A stretch of 64,000 nucleotides of DNA from Alopecurus myosuroides (Eukaryota; Streptophyta; Magnoliopsida; Poales; Poaceae): NCBI GenBank assembly GCA_028641055.1, contig CM054063.1, forward strand, positions 46,873,920 through 46,937,919, in the 5' to 3' direction. This document shows, in pieces, positions 1 to 9,439 of this stretch. The notes beneath the pieces are model-generated. The model saw only the letters and a list, made by a program, of their open reading frames with translations. It had not been told where the DNA came from and did not search any database. The translations under genes were made by a program, and so were the position numbers. Numbering within the stretch: position 1 is the first letter of the stretch; each line of letters opens with the position of its first letter.

Positions 1-137
1 AATTCAGATATGATGATTAGATGTCTCTTGGTGTTGTGAGTAGACTGATTATTCCGGGACAGTGGATAAACCTTCACGGTTACTGTAGGAGTGCTGTCGA
101 TGCTGTCAAATGATTAATCGGCTGTATGATCTGACTG
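1..137. repeat. Direct repeat, copy 1 (window edge)
   Basis: This copy begins at the window edge with AATTCAGATA and closely matches 761-905. Shared blocks include GGAGTGCTGTC and CAAATGATTAATCGGCT followed by TATGATCTGA. The copies differ by scattered substitutions and small indels, so this is an old duplication. It may extend left of the window. No coding frame is supported in either copy. Confidence 0.75.
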
Positions 138-760
138 ACTTGAAGCACTCCGATTAATTGACCCAAGTTAGGGTAGCATCTTTTTGTAGGAGTGTGGGTA
201 GGTAAACCCTTTCTCTTTGACATAAATATGATAGAGGTAGAGATATGTTGGTTCAAAAACACGGCAACTCCTCATTTGATGGATCTGAGGCTGAAACTTG
301 AACAGCCATTTCTGATTTCTGTGCTAGCAGGCAGGCTGCAGGTGAGCCAAACATGTCACTGCAGGTGAGCCGAACTTTTTTTTTTTTTTTTTGAGAATAC
401 GTGAGCCGAACTTGAATAGTCAATATACCCTACCACCGTGACTGTGTGTTACTACAGTCTTGACATGCTTTTATTTCTGAGATCAAACGCTGCGAATATA
501 TTAGACTCCGGCACATCAGCTCAGATGCGCAACTTGGTTAATTTCCATGCTTGATCACATGGTCGTCCAAGGACACCAACATCACCTTTGGTGTCTTCTA
601 TTAAAGGCCCGTCGACGGACCTGTCCATCTCCTTGTCATGTTGGTAGCGCTAATCAAATGGCGTTAGCTTTCCCGGCATGCCAGGATAGTCAAAAACAAA
701 GGTGCTTCTATATATCATTGCGAAATTCACTCATTTGTCTCAACGCATTGGTAAAATGAC
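138..760. other. Non-coding DNA between the two repeat copies
   Basis: No gene is recognised. The stretch contains a short tandem repeat with the motif CTGCAGGTGAGCC (about 337-350 and 360-373) and a poly(T) micro-insertion at 365-413. The open frame at 547-759 has no recognisable domain and is not called. Confidence 0.5.
365..413. mobile_element. Micro-retroposon: poly(T) insert with 13-bp target duplication
   Basis: GTGAGCCGAACTT occurs perfectly at 365-377 and 401-413. Between the copies lie a run of T and then GAGAATAC (378-400). Read on the minus strand, this is a very short sequence ending in poly(A) flanked by a target-site duplication, the structure expected of an extremely 5'-truncated retroposition event. 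Confidence 0.6.
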
Positions 761-905
761 AATTCAGATACCATGATTAGCTGATGTCTCTCACTGTTCA
801 GCAGACGGCTGAGTATGCTGATTATTGCGGGACGGGGGCTTAACTTTCACGGTTAATATAAGGAGTGCTGTCAATGTTCTCAAATGATTAATCGGCTCTA
901 TGATC
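761..905. repeat. Direct repeat, copy 2
   Basis: Diverged second copy of 1-137, in the same orientation and 760 bp downstream. It starts with the same AATTCAGATA. No transposon ends or primer site were recognised, so a local segmental duplication is as likely as a mobile repeat. Confidence 0.75.
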
Positions 906-1319
906 TGAGTAGATAGAAAGACTCAATTAATTTAACATGTTCTTGTTAGAGAACAACTTTCTTTATTACTTGAACGGTAGCAACAGATAAGCGATGTACA
1001 AAGAGATCGACATACGGGGACAGAAGAATTTTAACGTGGAAAACCCTTTTAATGAGAAAGAGAAAAAAACACGGGCGTCAGCCAACAGAAATTCACTATA
1101 TCGGATGCGGCTACAAACGTCAGATTTACAACTTGCCACTTATCCCAAACCGGTGGCTTAAATGAGCTATATAAAAAGGGTATAACCCTAGATAAGGTAG
1201 AATTCGTATCCAACTCAACTCTAAACCTCTCGGCGACGGGTCTCGGTTCGATCAGTCCGAAGTTTGCTTTATCTTTATATGAATTTGGAACACACCAAAT
1301 AACACTACTCATATCATAT
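906..1319. other. Unassigned sequence before LINE remnant
   Basis: No gene is recognised. The segment around 1030-1085 (ACGTGGAAAACCC followed by an A-rich run and CACGGGCGTC) resembles text common in grass retrotransposons, but no ends could be defined. The minus-strand frame at 1049-1312 has no known domain. Confidence 0.4.
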
Positions 1320-1589
1320 TACTGTCCAGATGCCTTCAAAATATGCATCGCGGAGGAAGGCGCCTTCGTCGACTGGTGGTCTAGGGCGCTCGGGGCCACT
1401 CCTGGCGCACTGCGCAGGGGTACCTCGTCGATCATCATGCTGACGGCATGGTGCATCTGGAAGCACCGTAACTCCGTGGTCTTCGACAACATCCAACCAT
1501 CGGAGATCTCCCTCCTCGGAACGATCAAGGACGAGGCGCGCGACTGGGCGACTGCGGGAGCCCGAGGACTACGTCAACTTCTCCCCTAG
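1320..1589 (+). pseudogene. LINE reverse transcriptase C-terminus (zf-RVT region), truncated
   Basis: About 89 codons are open from 1320 to the TAG at 1587-1589. The frame contains DWWSRALG, then TAWCIWKHRNSVVF, and closes with DEARDWATAGARGLRQLLP. This pattern (W-C-I-W-K-H-R-N, about 25 residues, then D-E-A-R-x-W) is characteristic of the end of plant LINE ORF2 after the zinc-binding RVT region. There is no start codon and no catalytic domain, so it is a dead fragment. The opposite-strand frames over the same bases are shadows. Confidence 0.8.
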
Positions 1590-1690
1590 TTAGCCGGGTT
1601 GAGTTGTATGGTGTGGGGTTGGCCCCTCTTAGGGCTTGTACATAAACTCTCTTTTTTGTATCAATGCATCGAAACGCAAAGCTTTTTGCG
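1320..1690 (+). mobile_element. LINE remnant: 3' end of a 5'-truncated non-LTR element
   Basis: The 3' end of a plant L1-type LINE: the tail of the reverse-transcriptase ORF (1320-1589), then about 100 bp of 3' UTR. The UTR ends in a sequence typical of Triticeae LINEs (CAATGCATCGAAACGC, a short TTTTTGCG block, then CGGGAAAAAA). All upstream RT sequence is missing, as expected for 5' truncation. No clear target duplication was found. Confidence 0.75.
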
Positions 1691-1956
1691 TTTTCGGGAA
1701 AAAATATTTTGGAAATACTAAATTTTGGAAAATGTAAGTAATGATTGGTTTATATTTTTCGATCATTTATGTATATATATATCATGACGACCGATATTTT
1801 AGCTACTATCGTTGCTTACTGTTTAGATAACTTGTTTTGTTAGTATTTGTTTCCTTATTATACTATGCAATTGCCTTCAAAATATGCACTATGCCCTATT
1901 CAATATGCCTTCCAATTTTTTATGTTTGACTAGACTTTTGAACTAATTGATATGCA
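1691..1956. other. AT-rich spacer
   Basis: AT-rich sequence between the LINE tail and the copia 5' LTR. No gene or repeat ends are recognised. Its last five bases (ATGCA, 1952-1956) are the left target-site copy of the copia element. Confidence 0.5.
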
Positions 1957-2186
1957 TGTTAAACGATAGGCTTGTCAGGTTCTAGAAGGTTTTGTTGTTG
2001 TAACTAGATCGGTATGATCGGTATGATGTAAACCGACTGTAGATAATCATGAGCCTATTCTTGGCTGTCAAGTTTGTAACCATTTGATATAATCCGGTCG
2101 TTGTCGACCACCTATATAACACGTAACCGAGTCGAGCTCCACGGCATCGTTCACAACAAAAACCAATCTACATACATAGTTCAATA
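1957..2186 (+). repeat. Copia 5' LTR
   Basis: A 230-bp repeat matching 7324-7544, with an extra 10-bp-scale duplication of CGGTATGAT. It starts TGTTAAACG, where the 3' copy starts TATTAAACG, and ends CAATA immediately before the primer site. CCTATATAACAC (about 2110-2121) is the likely LTR TATA region. Confidence 0.85.
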
Positions 2187-2198
2187 TGGTATCAGATC
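2187..2198 (+). other. Copia primer-binding site (initiator Met tRNA)
   Basis: TGGTATCAGATC abuts the 5' LTR. It matches the usual plant copia primer site TGGTATCAGAGC with one change near the end. Confidence 0.85.
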
Positions 2199-2218
2199 TT
2201 CCCCTCATTACCTCGTCC

Positions 2219-2768
2219 ATGGCGAGCTCCGGCGGATCGTCCTCGTCCTCCTCTCGTCTCGGTGGCAACTCCTTCTGTCAAGGCGTGGCCGAGAGCCTCA
2301 CGAAGGGCAACCACACACTGTGGAAAGCTCAAGTCCTCTCGGTGATCCGGGGAGTGTAGATGAAGGCTTCTTCGACCTGAAGACCGCATCGCCGAAGAAG
2401 GAGATCTTGGTGACCAAGTACACCGACCAAAGAACCAAACCGTCTGTATGGTATCTGGATTGCACAGGACCAGTAGGTCCTCACTTTTTTACTAACCACA
2501 TTGTCTCGGAGATTGGACAACAGGTCGTTGGAAACACTGGTGCGGCGGCGCTTTGGGCGGCAATTGAGGGCATGTTCAACGTCCAAAGCCGCACCACGAT
2601 TGTCAATCTGCGCATCAGCCTCGCCAACTCCCAGAAGGGATCATCGAGCATGGCTGAATACTTCAGCAAGATCCACAATCTTGCGGATGAGATGGAGGGG
2701 GCCGACAAGAAGCTAGATGAGGAGGACATTGTCTCCTATCTCCTAGCAGGCTCGACTCCGACTACAAT
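2219..2768 (+). pseudogene. Copia gag, N-terminal part (frameshifted, interrupted)
   Basis: Gag starts at the ATG at 2219 (MASSGGSSSSSSRLGGNSF) and soon meets a stop. The protein continues in another frame with LWAAIEGMFNVQSR, then SSSMAEYFSKIHNLADEM and DEEDIVSYLLAG. This is the conserved UBN2-type gag core of plant copia elements, which packages the RNA in virus-like particles. At least one frameshift separates the two parts. At about 2768 the frame runs into unrelated CACTA-like DNA and resumes after 3362. The gene is dead. Confidence 0.8.
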
Positions 2769-3362
2769 GCCATACCCCTTTAGTCCCGGTTTATATCTCA
2801 AACCGAAACTACTAGGACATAACGGCCAGGACTAAAGGCACTAGTGGAAAACACCTCATTCGTACCGGTTCTAGAGGGCCTTTGGTACCGGTTAGACAAC
2901 CGATACCAATTAATCGGGACAAAAGGTCCATCCCCTTCGTACGGGTTCCTTACGAACCAGTATTAAAGGTGCCTCCACGTGGCCCCGGAGGAGCTCGCGG
3001 GGCTGTATACCTTTGGTATCGGTTCGTAACACGAACCAGAACTAAAGGTTGGCCACTTTTTAGCGTTTTCAATTTATTTTTTCAGGGTTTAGGATTTAGT
3101 AGACTTGACATTGGGGCATGTACTCGAGATGTGTATTTTAGGGTTTATGGCCCCATGCAAGTCCATATATGGTTTCATTTTATGAGAAAAAATGGTACAC
3201 ATATGTGTTGTTATGGTATATACTAAAGAAAGTTAGTTTTCCATGGGTTTTTATGTTTTGTTTGTCATAAATCGTGCTTTATATGATTTCTCTTCAAGGT
3301 TTTTCATGGGATCTCACATATGGGGAATATTTTGAGAAATGTTCGAACACGAAATTTTTATA
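2769..3362. mobile_element. CACTA-like terminal fragment inserted in copia gag
   Basis: About 0.6 kb interrupts gag. It contains CACTAGTGGAAAA at 2839-2851, the start motif of many grass CACTA (En/Spm) elements. Subterminal motifs of the form TTTGGTACCGGTT and GAACCAGAACTAAAGG follow, in both orientations. A short foldback (CCTTTAGTCC and GGACTAAAGG, about 2778-2838) precedes it. No matching inverted end and no transposase were found, so it is a fragment or a rearranged copy. Both boundaries are approximate. Confidence 0.6.
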
Positions 3363-3790
3363 ATGACCTAGATAGAAATCGCCGCCATATTCTCCCGTGA
3401 TGACCCCTTCACGGTTGCGGAACTATACTCGTAGCTCCTCACCTTCGAGATGAGGCTTGACCTCCTCAACGGCGGCTCGCAGTCCTCGTTGATCGTGGCC
3501 ATGTGTAGAGGCCACGACGGCGACCAAGGACGCGGCAACTACGGTGTTGGCCGTGGTGGTGGTGCACCGCCACAAGGCCGTGGCAATAATGGTGGCCGCG
3601 AAAACTATATATGGAGGCCACAATGGAGCCAAGGCCACTATAGTGGGACAAATCGCAATGGCGACAATGGCTTCAAGCCACGCCGCCAACTCTGTGGTAA
3701 GATCGGCCATACCGTGCTGAATTGTTGGGAACAATTCAACCCCGACTACGTCCCCGTTCAAGAGAAAAGCGTTGGGCCGGCCTCCACTCT
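3363..3790 (+). pseudogene. Copia gag C-terminus with damaged zinc knuckle
   Basis: Gag resumes with a VAELYS-like segment and MRLDLLNGGSQSS, then a Gly/Arg-rich stretch (GRGNYGVGRGGG). A nucleocapsid-like knuckle follows, reading RQLCGKIGHTVLNCW. In the C-x2-C-x4-H-x4-C pattern of this family the first cysteine position is arginine, which fits one T-to-C change. A stop codon lies just upstream of MRLDLL. It was an RNA-binding domain; it is not functional now. Confidence 0.75.
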
Positions 3791-3799
3791 ATATTATGG

Positions 3800-5110
3800 G
3801 TGGACACAAATTGGCACATCGACTCTGGCACCACTGACCACACCACGAGCGACCTCAGCAAACTGACCGTCCGTTACAAGTACAACAACCACGAGCAATA
3901 TCACACCGCCAGTGGTTCAGGTATGGACATCACCCATATTGGTCATTCAACTATTCGTACGCCTGATCACGATCTCCATCTAAACAACATCCTTCATGTT
4001 CCCGAACCAAATAAAAGTTTATTATCTGCACATCGTCTTACATATGATAATAAGCCTTTGTAGACATTCACCATTTTACCTTTTGTATCAAGGATCGGGC
4101 AACGAAGAACATTCTTATTCAAGGCAAAGGCCTCTATCCACTTTCATCCAGTTCGTCTAGCTCAAGCAAGCATGTCCTCGGTGCCATCAAACCATCCAGT
4201 TCGTCTAGCTGAAGCAAGCATGTCATCGGTGCCATCAGACCATCATTGGAGAGGTGGCACACTTGCTTTGGTCATCCTTAATCGATCATAGTCAATAAAG
4301 TACTTAGCCAAATAATCTCCCATATTCTAGTGTGTCAAGTGATGACTCTGTTTGTGATGTCTGTCAAAAAGGAAAGGGTCATCAACTCCTATCCAAAGTC
4401 TTTTAGTGAATATAGTGATCCCTTAGAGCTTATTTTGTCGGATGTTTGGGGTCCTGCTATTGATTCTGTTGGACGAAATAAATACTATTTAGTTTCATTG
4501 ATGATTTCAGCAAGTTTATATGGATATATTTGCTTAAGAACAAATCTAAAGTGTTTCATGATTTTAGAATCTAGTTGAGCGTTAATTTAATCGAAAAATT
4601 ATTGCCATGCAAACTGATTGGGGCGGCGTGTATGAACGTCTAAGCTCCGTTTTTATCAAAGTTGGTATTTCTCATCATGTTTCATGCCCATACGCACATC
4701 AATAAAATGGTTCGGCCGAAAGAAAACACCGTCATATTGTCGAAGTTGGCCTCTCCCTTCTTGCTCACTCCTCCATGCCATTAAAATTTTGGGATGAAGA
4801 ATTTATTTTGGTCACATATCTCATAAACCGCACACCTAGTAGGTTTCTCAATTTTGTGACACCTTTGGAACGTCTTTACCATGAAAATCCAAGCTATTAA
4901 TCTCTTCGTGTTTTTGTGTGTACGTGTTGGCCTAACCTTCGACCTTATAGCTCTCACAAATTATCTTTCCGTTCTAAGAAATGTGCCTTTCTTTCTTATA
5001 GTAATCTTCATAAAGGATTTAAATGCCTTGATATCCCTAATGGTCGAATCTATATCTCAGGTGACGTTACTTTTGATGAAAATGTGTGTCCTTTTCCACT
5101 CCCAATCCAG
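3800..5110 (+). pseudogene. Copia protease and integrase region, degenerate
   Basis: The protease begins with WHIDSGTTDHTT (about 3807-3842), keeping the Asp-Ser-Gly catalytic motif. The pre-integrase and integrase parts are recognisable in pieces: CDVCQK-like text near 4350, DPLELILSDVWGPA (about 4420-4460), NGSAERKHRHIVEVGLSLL (about 4708-4765) and LKFWDEEF (about 4783). They occur in several frames with stops. A 48-bp in-frame tandem duplication lies at 4145-4240. Integrase would join element cDNA to the chromosome; this copy cannot. Confidence 0.8.
4145..4240. repeat. 48-bp tandem duplication within copia pol
   Basis: Two adjacent 48-bp units (4145-4192 and 4193-4240), each beginning CATCCAGTTCGTCTAGCT, differ at only a few bases. 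The unit is a multiple of three, so it would not have shifted the frame. Confidence 0.85.
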
Positions 5111-5639
5111 ACGTGGGTGCTAGACTACGGTCGAAAATCCTACTCCTATCTAATCAGGCGGGAGAAAATGTTGTTTATCATAATGTGGAAGAGGCTCCAA
5201 TTTTCCCCGAAAGTAATGGTGCAAAAAGTGTGCCAAATTCAAATTGTTTGCAGCCATAAGAGACAGACGCCAGACACAAGGATGATTATAGCGATCGAAC
5301 TAGTCCCGAGAGATCACAGCCCAGAACTCCAGGGTGATCTGCAACGGGATCCGCGTGACACGCTCGCGTCAGCGGCACACATGCACAGACACTGAAGGAA
5401 CCGCGTCTCCGCGTGGCCCCCCAGCAATGCGAGGTGGCCACACGCCTCGAGTGGCTCCGAAGGCCACGTGGCAGCAGCAGGTGGCTGGGTCAAATGCGGA
5501 GCCGAGCCACAGAGCTGATCCCGAGTCCCCTTTCCACCCGGCGGATTCAAACGGGCTGGGGGAGGAGTCCTCACACCCGTCGGCTAGCGGGGAGGATCCC
5601 GGGGTGATTCTCCCGGATCTTTTGTGGCGCCCAGATCCG

Positions 5640-7170
5640 CGGCTCCAGCTGCACCTACGCCATCCAGGGCACACACACGGTTACAAAGAGATTTATTTCA
5701 CCCTTTTATACCGATGGATGGTACAATTCAGTATGCCTGTCTAACTTCAACAAATGAACCTGGAAATTTGCATGAAGCTTTAGGAAATAGTAATTGGAAA
5801 AAAAGCTATGGATATCGAGTATGGTGCACTTATGAAAAATAAAACTTGGCATTTAGTGTCACCTAATCAAGGAACATTATAGATTGTAAATAGGTTGATA
5901 AAATTAAAAGAAATCCCGATGGCACTATATATAGGTATAAGGCTAGACTAGTAGCTAAAGGTTTCGAGAAACGCTATGGCATCGATTATGAGGACACTTT
6001 AAGTTTTGTTGTAAAGGCAACTACTATCAGATTGGAATTGTCTATTGTTGTCTCCAGGGGATGGAGTCTTCGCCAACTGGATGTACAAAATACGTTTCTT
6101 CATGGCGTTCTTGAGGAAGAAGTATACATGCGGAAGCCTCCGGGTTATGAGGACAAGTACATGCCGCATCATGTTTGTAGATTGGACAAAGCTCTGTATG
6201 GCCTAAACAGGAGCTTCGAGCATAGTACTCCAGGTTTAGTGCAAAGCTACAACATCTGCGTTTTATGCCATCCAAGGGGGATACGACACTCTTCTTCTAT
6301 AAGAAGTGAGGGTGTTATCATTTTTATGCTTATATATATTGATGATATAATTGTTCCTAGCTCATATAAGAAGGAAACCGATGCATTGCTTAGTTATTTA
6401 AGAAGTGACTTTGCTCTCAAGGATTTGGGAGATCTTAGTTATTTTCTAGGCATTGCTGTTAAAATAGTTGGTGATTGTATTTGACTAACTCAAGAAGAGT
6501 GTGCTACAGATGTGTTGACACGTGTAGGTATGAAGGGGTGCAAGACGTCAAGTACTCCTATCTACACTATGGAGAAGCTGTATCTGCATGTGGGAGAGTT
6601 GTTGGGTCCTGAAGACTCGATCCAGTATAGAAGCATTGTTGGAGCCTTGCAATATCTTACATTGACTCGTCATGATATTTCTTTTTCTCTTAACAATGTA
6701 TGTCGGTTCTTGCATGCTCCTACCACCTTGCATTGGACAACTGTGAAGAGGATATTGAGAAATCTTAGAGGGACTACGCCCACTTGTCTCAAGATTAGTA
6801 AATCATCATCTTCTCTTGTAAGTGCTTTTTCTTATGCTGACTGGACAGGCTGATGACAAGACTGGTGGCTTTGCTTTGTTCTTCGGCTCTAATCTTATAT
6901 CTTGGATTGGGAGAAAGCAGACACGATCAAGCACAAAAGCTGAGTATAAGTCTTTGGCTAATGCTACGGCCGAGGTAATATGGGTAGACAGTGCAAAAAA
7001 ACATCGCAAAAAAAGAGAGAGATAATATGGGTAGAGTCCCTACTTGATGAACTTGGTGTTAGTCATTTAGAAACTGCATGTTTATGGTGTGACAAGTTGG
7101 GTGCAACCTATCTTTTCTGCAAATCCTATGTTTCATGCAAGGACAAACCATATCGAAATTGACTTTCATT
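5640..7170 (+). pseudogene. Copia reverse transcriptase and RNase H, degenerate
   Basis: The linker before RT (THTRLQRDL, about 5668-5695) leads into the RT. Visible RT parts are [19 protein letters not shown] (about 5946-5998), [20 protein letters not shown], and the catalytic YIDDIIV motif (about 6337-6357). RNase H follows with SIVGALQYLTLTRHDI (about 6632-6680) and [19 protein letters not shown] (about 6922-6978). Stops, frameshifts and a small deletion after SYADW (about 6843) break it. The 5111-5640 stretch is a GC-rich, poorly conserved linker. Confidence 0.85.
6976..7035. mobile_element. Micro-insertion with A-rich tract and 13-bp duplication
   Basis: TAATATGGGTAGA is perfectly repeated at 6976-6988 and 7023-7035 around 34 bp that hold two A7 runs and a GAGAGAGA end. 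It interrupts the conserved RNase H region of the copia element. A retroposition-like event and a templated repair event are both possible. Confidence 0.5.
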
Positions 7171-7323
7171 TTGTGAGAGAAAGGGCTACACATAAAATGT
7201 TGGATATATGGTTGTTCCAACATGTGATCAAGTAGCAGATGGGTTCACTAAACCACTACAATTTAGACAGCTGCAGGCTTTTAAGAGCAGTATCAACTTG
7301 GAGACGTTGAGATTGAGGGAGGA

Positions 7324-7544
7324 TATTAAACGATAGACTTGTCAGGTTCTAGAAGGTTTAGTTGTTGTAACTATATCGGTATGATGTAAACCAATTGTAG
7401 ATAATCATGGGCTTATTCTTGGCTGTCAAGTTTGTAACCATTTGATGTAATCCAGTCGTTGTCGACCCCTTATATAACACCTAACCGAGCCGATCTCCAA
7501 GGCATCGTTCACAGCGAAAACCAATCTACATACGTAGTCCAATA
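7324..7544 (+). repeat. Copia 3' LTR
   Basis: A 221-bp match to 1957-2186, starting TATTAAACG and ending CCAATA, followed by the right target copy ATGCG. The ends TATT and AATA are inverted, supporting TA...TA termini rather than the usual TG...CA. Confidence 0.85.
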
Positions 7545-7980
7545 ATGCGAACAACATTACATTACTATCAAGAGCACAAATTCAAGGATTAAAATTTTAT
7601 TTCTTATTCAATATTTCAACAAGGGATTAATCTTTTGGCACTACTTCTTCAGTTTGAGGAGCATATTCTGTTTTTTCCCAGCACTCACTGCTCACATTCT
7701 CTTGTTTTTGTAAGGATGCTTGCATAGCTGAACACCCAAGCTTGTGTCGATTTCTTCGATCTAAACTCAGACATGTCACTATATATATTAACTGTCTTGA
7801 TCTATCTTGTTCTTGTACACAAAAAGGAACTTACATATATAGCGATATACTACAAATTGTACAATATAGCTTCAAGATCGGAAATAAAACAAATTAAAAC
7901 AAACAAGAGCTAGCTTCACATATTGACATACTAAATTACTAATTAAGCTGCAAAATAATTCCATCTAATTTTAGAAAAAA
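7545..7980. other. 3' flank of the CIPK gene, probable 3' UTR
   Basis: AT-rich DNA between the copia insertion and the kinase stop codon. A minus-strand AATAAA (plus TTTATT at 7596-7601) lies about 380 nt after the stop and could serve as a poly(A) signal. No other gene is seen. Confidence 0.45.
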
Positions 7981-9291
7981 CTAAACTTCTGGAAGATCTT
8001 CACAACTATGCCAAGCCCTAACTACATCCCCTAGCTCAACCCTCAGCTGGTCCCACTCGAACACTTCAACCTCTCCGTCGCCGTCGTCTGTCTCCAGCCG
8101 CATCTCGACGAGCATCAGCGGCGGCGCCAGCTCCGATATCTCCACCGATATCGCCGCCCTCCCTCCTAGAGGAGGACTCCGCTGGCACTCCACTCTTTTC
8201 TTCTCTACCACGGCGTACCCGAGCTTCCCGCCGGCCCGGCCAAGCTGCTCCAGCGTCTGCTCCGGCGATGCCGTCGTCATGAACCGCTTCTCCCTGCTCC
8301 TATTGCTCCCGCCGAACAGCCCTGACAGGTCGAGCCCCGGCGACATGGATATGATGTCGAAGGCGTTCGCCGACACCGGCGCCCGGAACGCCAGCGCGCG
8401 CTCCGGCTGGCCGTAGTCAACGAGGCCGCCGAGGTGCGAGTCGAGGCTGAGGGAGCGCTTGACGAACCATGGGTGCGATGCCGACAGCGTCTCGATGACG
8501 ATGCGGGTCTCCGGGTTCGGGTCGAGCAGGCGGTGCAAGAGACGGCGGGCAGGCGGGGACACCGACGCTGGCACCTCGTACTCCCGCCGGAGCGCCTTGC
8601 GGCACATTTCGACAATGTTCGAGTCGTCGAAGGGCAGCCGGCCGGCGAGGAGGACGAAGAGGACCACGCCGCATGACCACGCGTCGGCCTTGGCGCCATC
8701 GTACGCCTTGCGGCAGAGCACCTCGGGCGCCGCGTACGCCGGCGTGCCACAGGCCGTGAGGAGGAGGGCGTCGGCCGAGCCTGGGACGACGGGCGCCGCC
8801 GAGAGGCCGAAGTCGCAGACCTTGAGACCACCGGCGGCGTCAAGGAGGATGTTCTGCGGCTTCACGTCGCGGTGCGCGACGCCGCGCGCGTGGCAGTGGG
8901 CGAGCGCCGCCGCGAGCTGCACGAAGACGCGCCGCGCCTTGCGCTCCGGGAGGCCCTGGCGGTTTGCGGCGAGCATGGACTGGAGGTCGCCGCGGGGGGC
9001 GAGCTCCATGACGAGGTAGATGCGGGAGCGGGTGGCGAGCACCTCGTGGAGGCGGAGCACGCCAGGGTGGCTGAGGCGGCGCATGGCGGCCACCTCCCGG
9101 AGGACGCGCGGCGCCATGCCCGGAATGCCCAGCACCTCCGCCTTATCGATCACCTTCACCGCCACCTTCTCGCCGCCGGCCACCGGCTGCGCGAGGTACA
9201 CCTTGGCGAACGTGCCGCGGCCGAGAAGAGGGCCCAGCTCGTACTTTCCCAGCAGCGGAGTGCTCTTCTTCTTGCTCTGCTTGCCGTTCAT
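7981..9291 (-). CDS. CIPK29: CBL-interacting protein kinase (SnRK3), CIPK29-like, intact
   Basis: A 436-residue, intronless serine/threonine kinase that should be recruited by calcium-loaded CBL sensors and phosphorylate targets such as membrane transporters. The kinase domain (about 17-276) has the P-loop GRGTFAKV (24-31), Lys46, HRD at 140-142, DFG at 160-162, and an activation loop with Thr179 ending APE (188-190). The regulatory part holds the NAF/FISL motif ([18 protein letters not shown], 309-326) and a PPI-like segment (about 331-365). The length is normal for the family, and the only plausible start is the ATG at 9291. GC-rich codon use fits a grass gene. The family is certain. The CIPK29 number is my inference from the CIPK4/7/29 intronless clade. 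Expression cannot be judged from the sequence. Confidence 0.95.
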   Translation of the reverse strand: MNGKQSKKKSTPLLGKYELGPLLGRGTFAKVYLAQPVAGGEKVAVKVIDKAEVLGIPGMAPRVLREVAAMRRLSHPGVLRLHEVLATRSRIYLVMELAPRGDLQSMLAANRQGLPERKARRVFVQLAAALAHCHARGVAHRDVKPQNILLDAAGGLKVCDFGLSAAPVVPGSADALLLTACGTPAYAAPEVLCRKAYDGAKADAWSCGVVLFVLLAGRLPFDDSNIVEMCRKALRREYEVPASVSPPARRLLHRLLDPNPETRIVIETLSASHPWFVKRSLSLDSHLGGLVDYGQPERALAFRAPVSANAFDIISMSPGLDLSGLFGGSNRSREKRFMTTASPEQTLEQLGRAGGKLGYAVVEKKRVECQRSPPLGGRAAISVEISELAPPLMLVEMRLETDDGDGEVEVFEWDQLRVELGDVVRAWHSCEDLPEV

Positions 9292-9345
9292 GGCGGGCGT
9301 CTACGCGTGCACAACACAGGTGCTATGTACGTGCAGCTAGCGACC

Positions 9346-9395
9346 AAGAACACCTAAAGGTTTTTCTTTTTTGACGTGAAGAACACCTAAAGGTT
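9346..9395. mobile_element. Micro-insertion with 17-bp duplication in probable CIPK leader
   Basis: AAGAACACCTAAAGGTT is perfect at 9346-9362 and 9379-9395 around 16 bp (TTTCTTTTTTGACGTG). It lies 55-104 nt upstream of the kinase ATG and downstream of the candidate TATA boxes, so it probably sits in the 5' UTR. Confidence 0.55.
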
Positions 9396-9399
9396 GGCA

Positions 9400-9438
9400 C
9401 ATATATAGGTGAAGGTGTTGGGGTGGTGGGTTTTTATA
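9400..9438 (-). promoter_or_regulatory. Candidate CIPK core promoter (two TATA-like boxes)
   Basis: On the minus strand, TATAAAAA is at 9431-9438 and CCTATATATG at 9400-9409, about 140 and 110 nt upstream of the ATG. Either could place the transcript start near 9365-9410. This is inferred from position and consensus only. Confidence 0.45.
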
Positions 9439-9439
9439 C

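Larger units (their letters stand above)
1957..7544 (+). mobile_element. Ty1/copia LTR retrotransposon, full-length but decayed
   Basis: The 5' LTR is at 1957-2186 and the 3' LTR at 7324-7544. A primer site (TGGTATCAGATC) directly follows the 5' LTR. The inside runs gag, protease, integrase, reverse transcriptase, RNase H, which is the copia order. A purine-rich tract (GAGATTGAGGGAGGA) abuts the 3' LTR. The flanks are ATGCA (1952-1956) and ATGCG (7545-7549), a 5-bp target duplication with one mismatch. The coding region has many stops and frameshifts plus a CACTA-like insertion, so it cannot move on its own. It lies about 440 bp beyond the stop codon of the CIPK gene. Confidence 0.9.

Noticed and set aside
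8277..9357. Several long frames opposite to or out of phase with the CIPK gene
   Set aside because: They are shadows of a GC-rich coding sequence, Arg/Ala/Pro-rich with no domains, while the minus-strand frame is a complete kinase.
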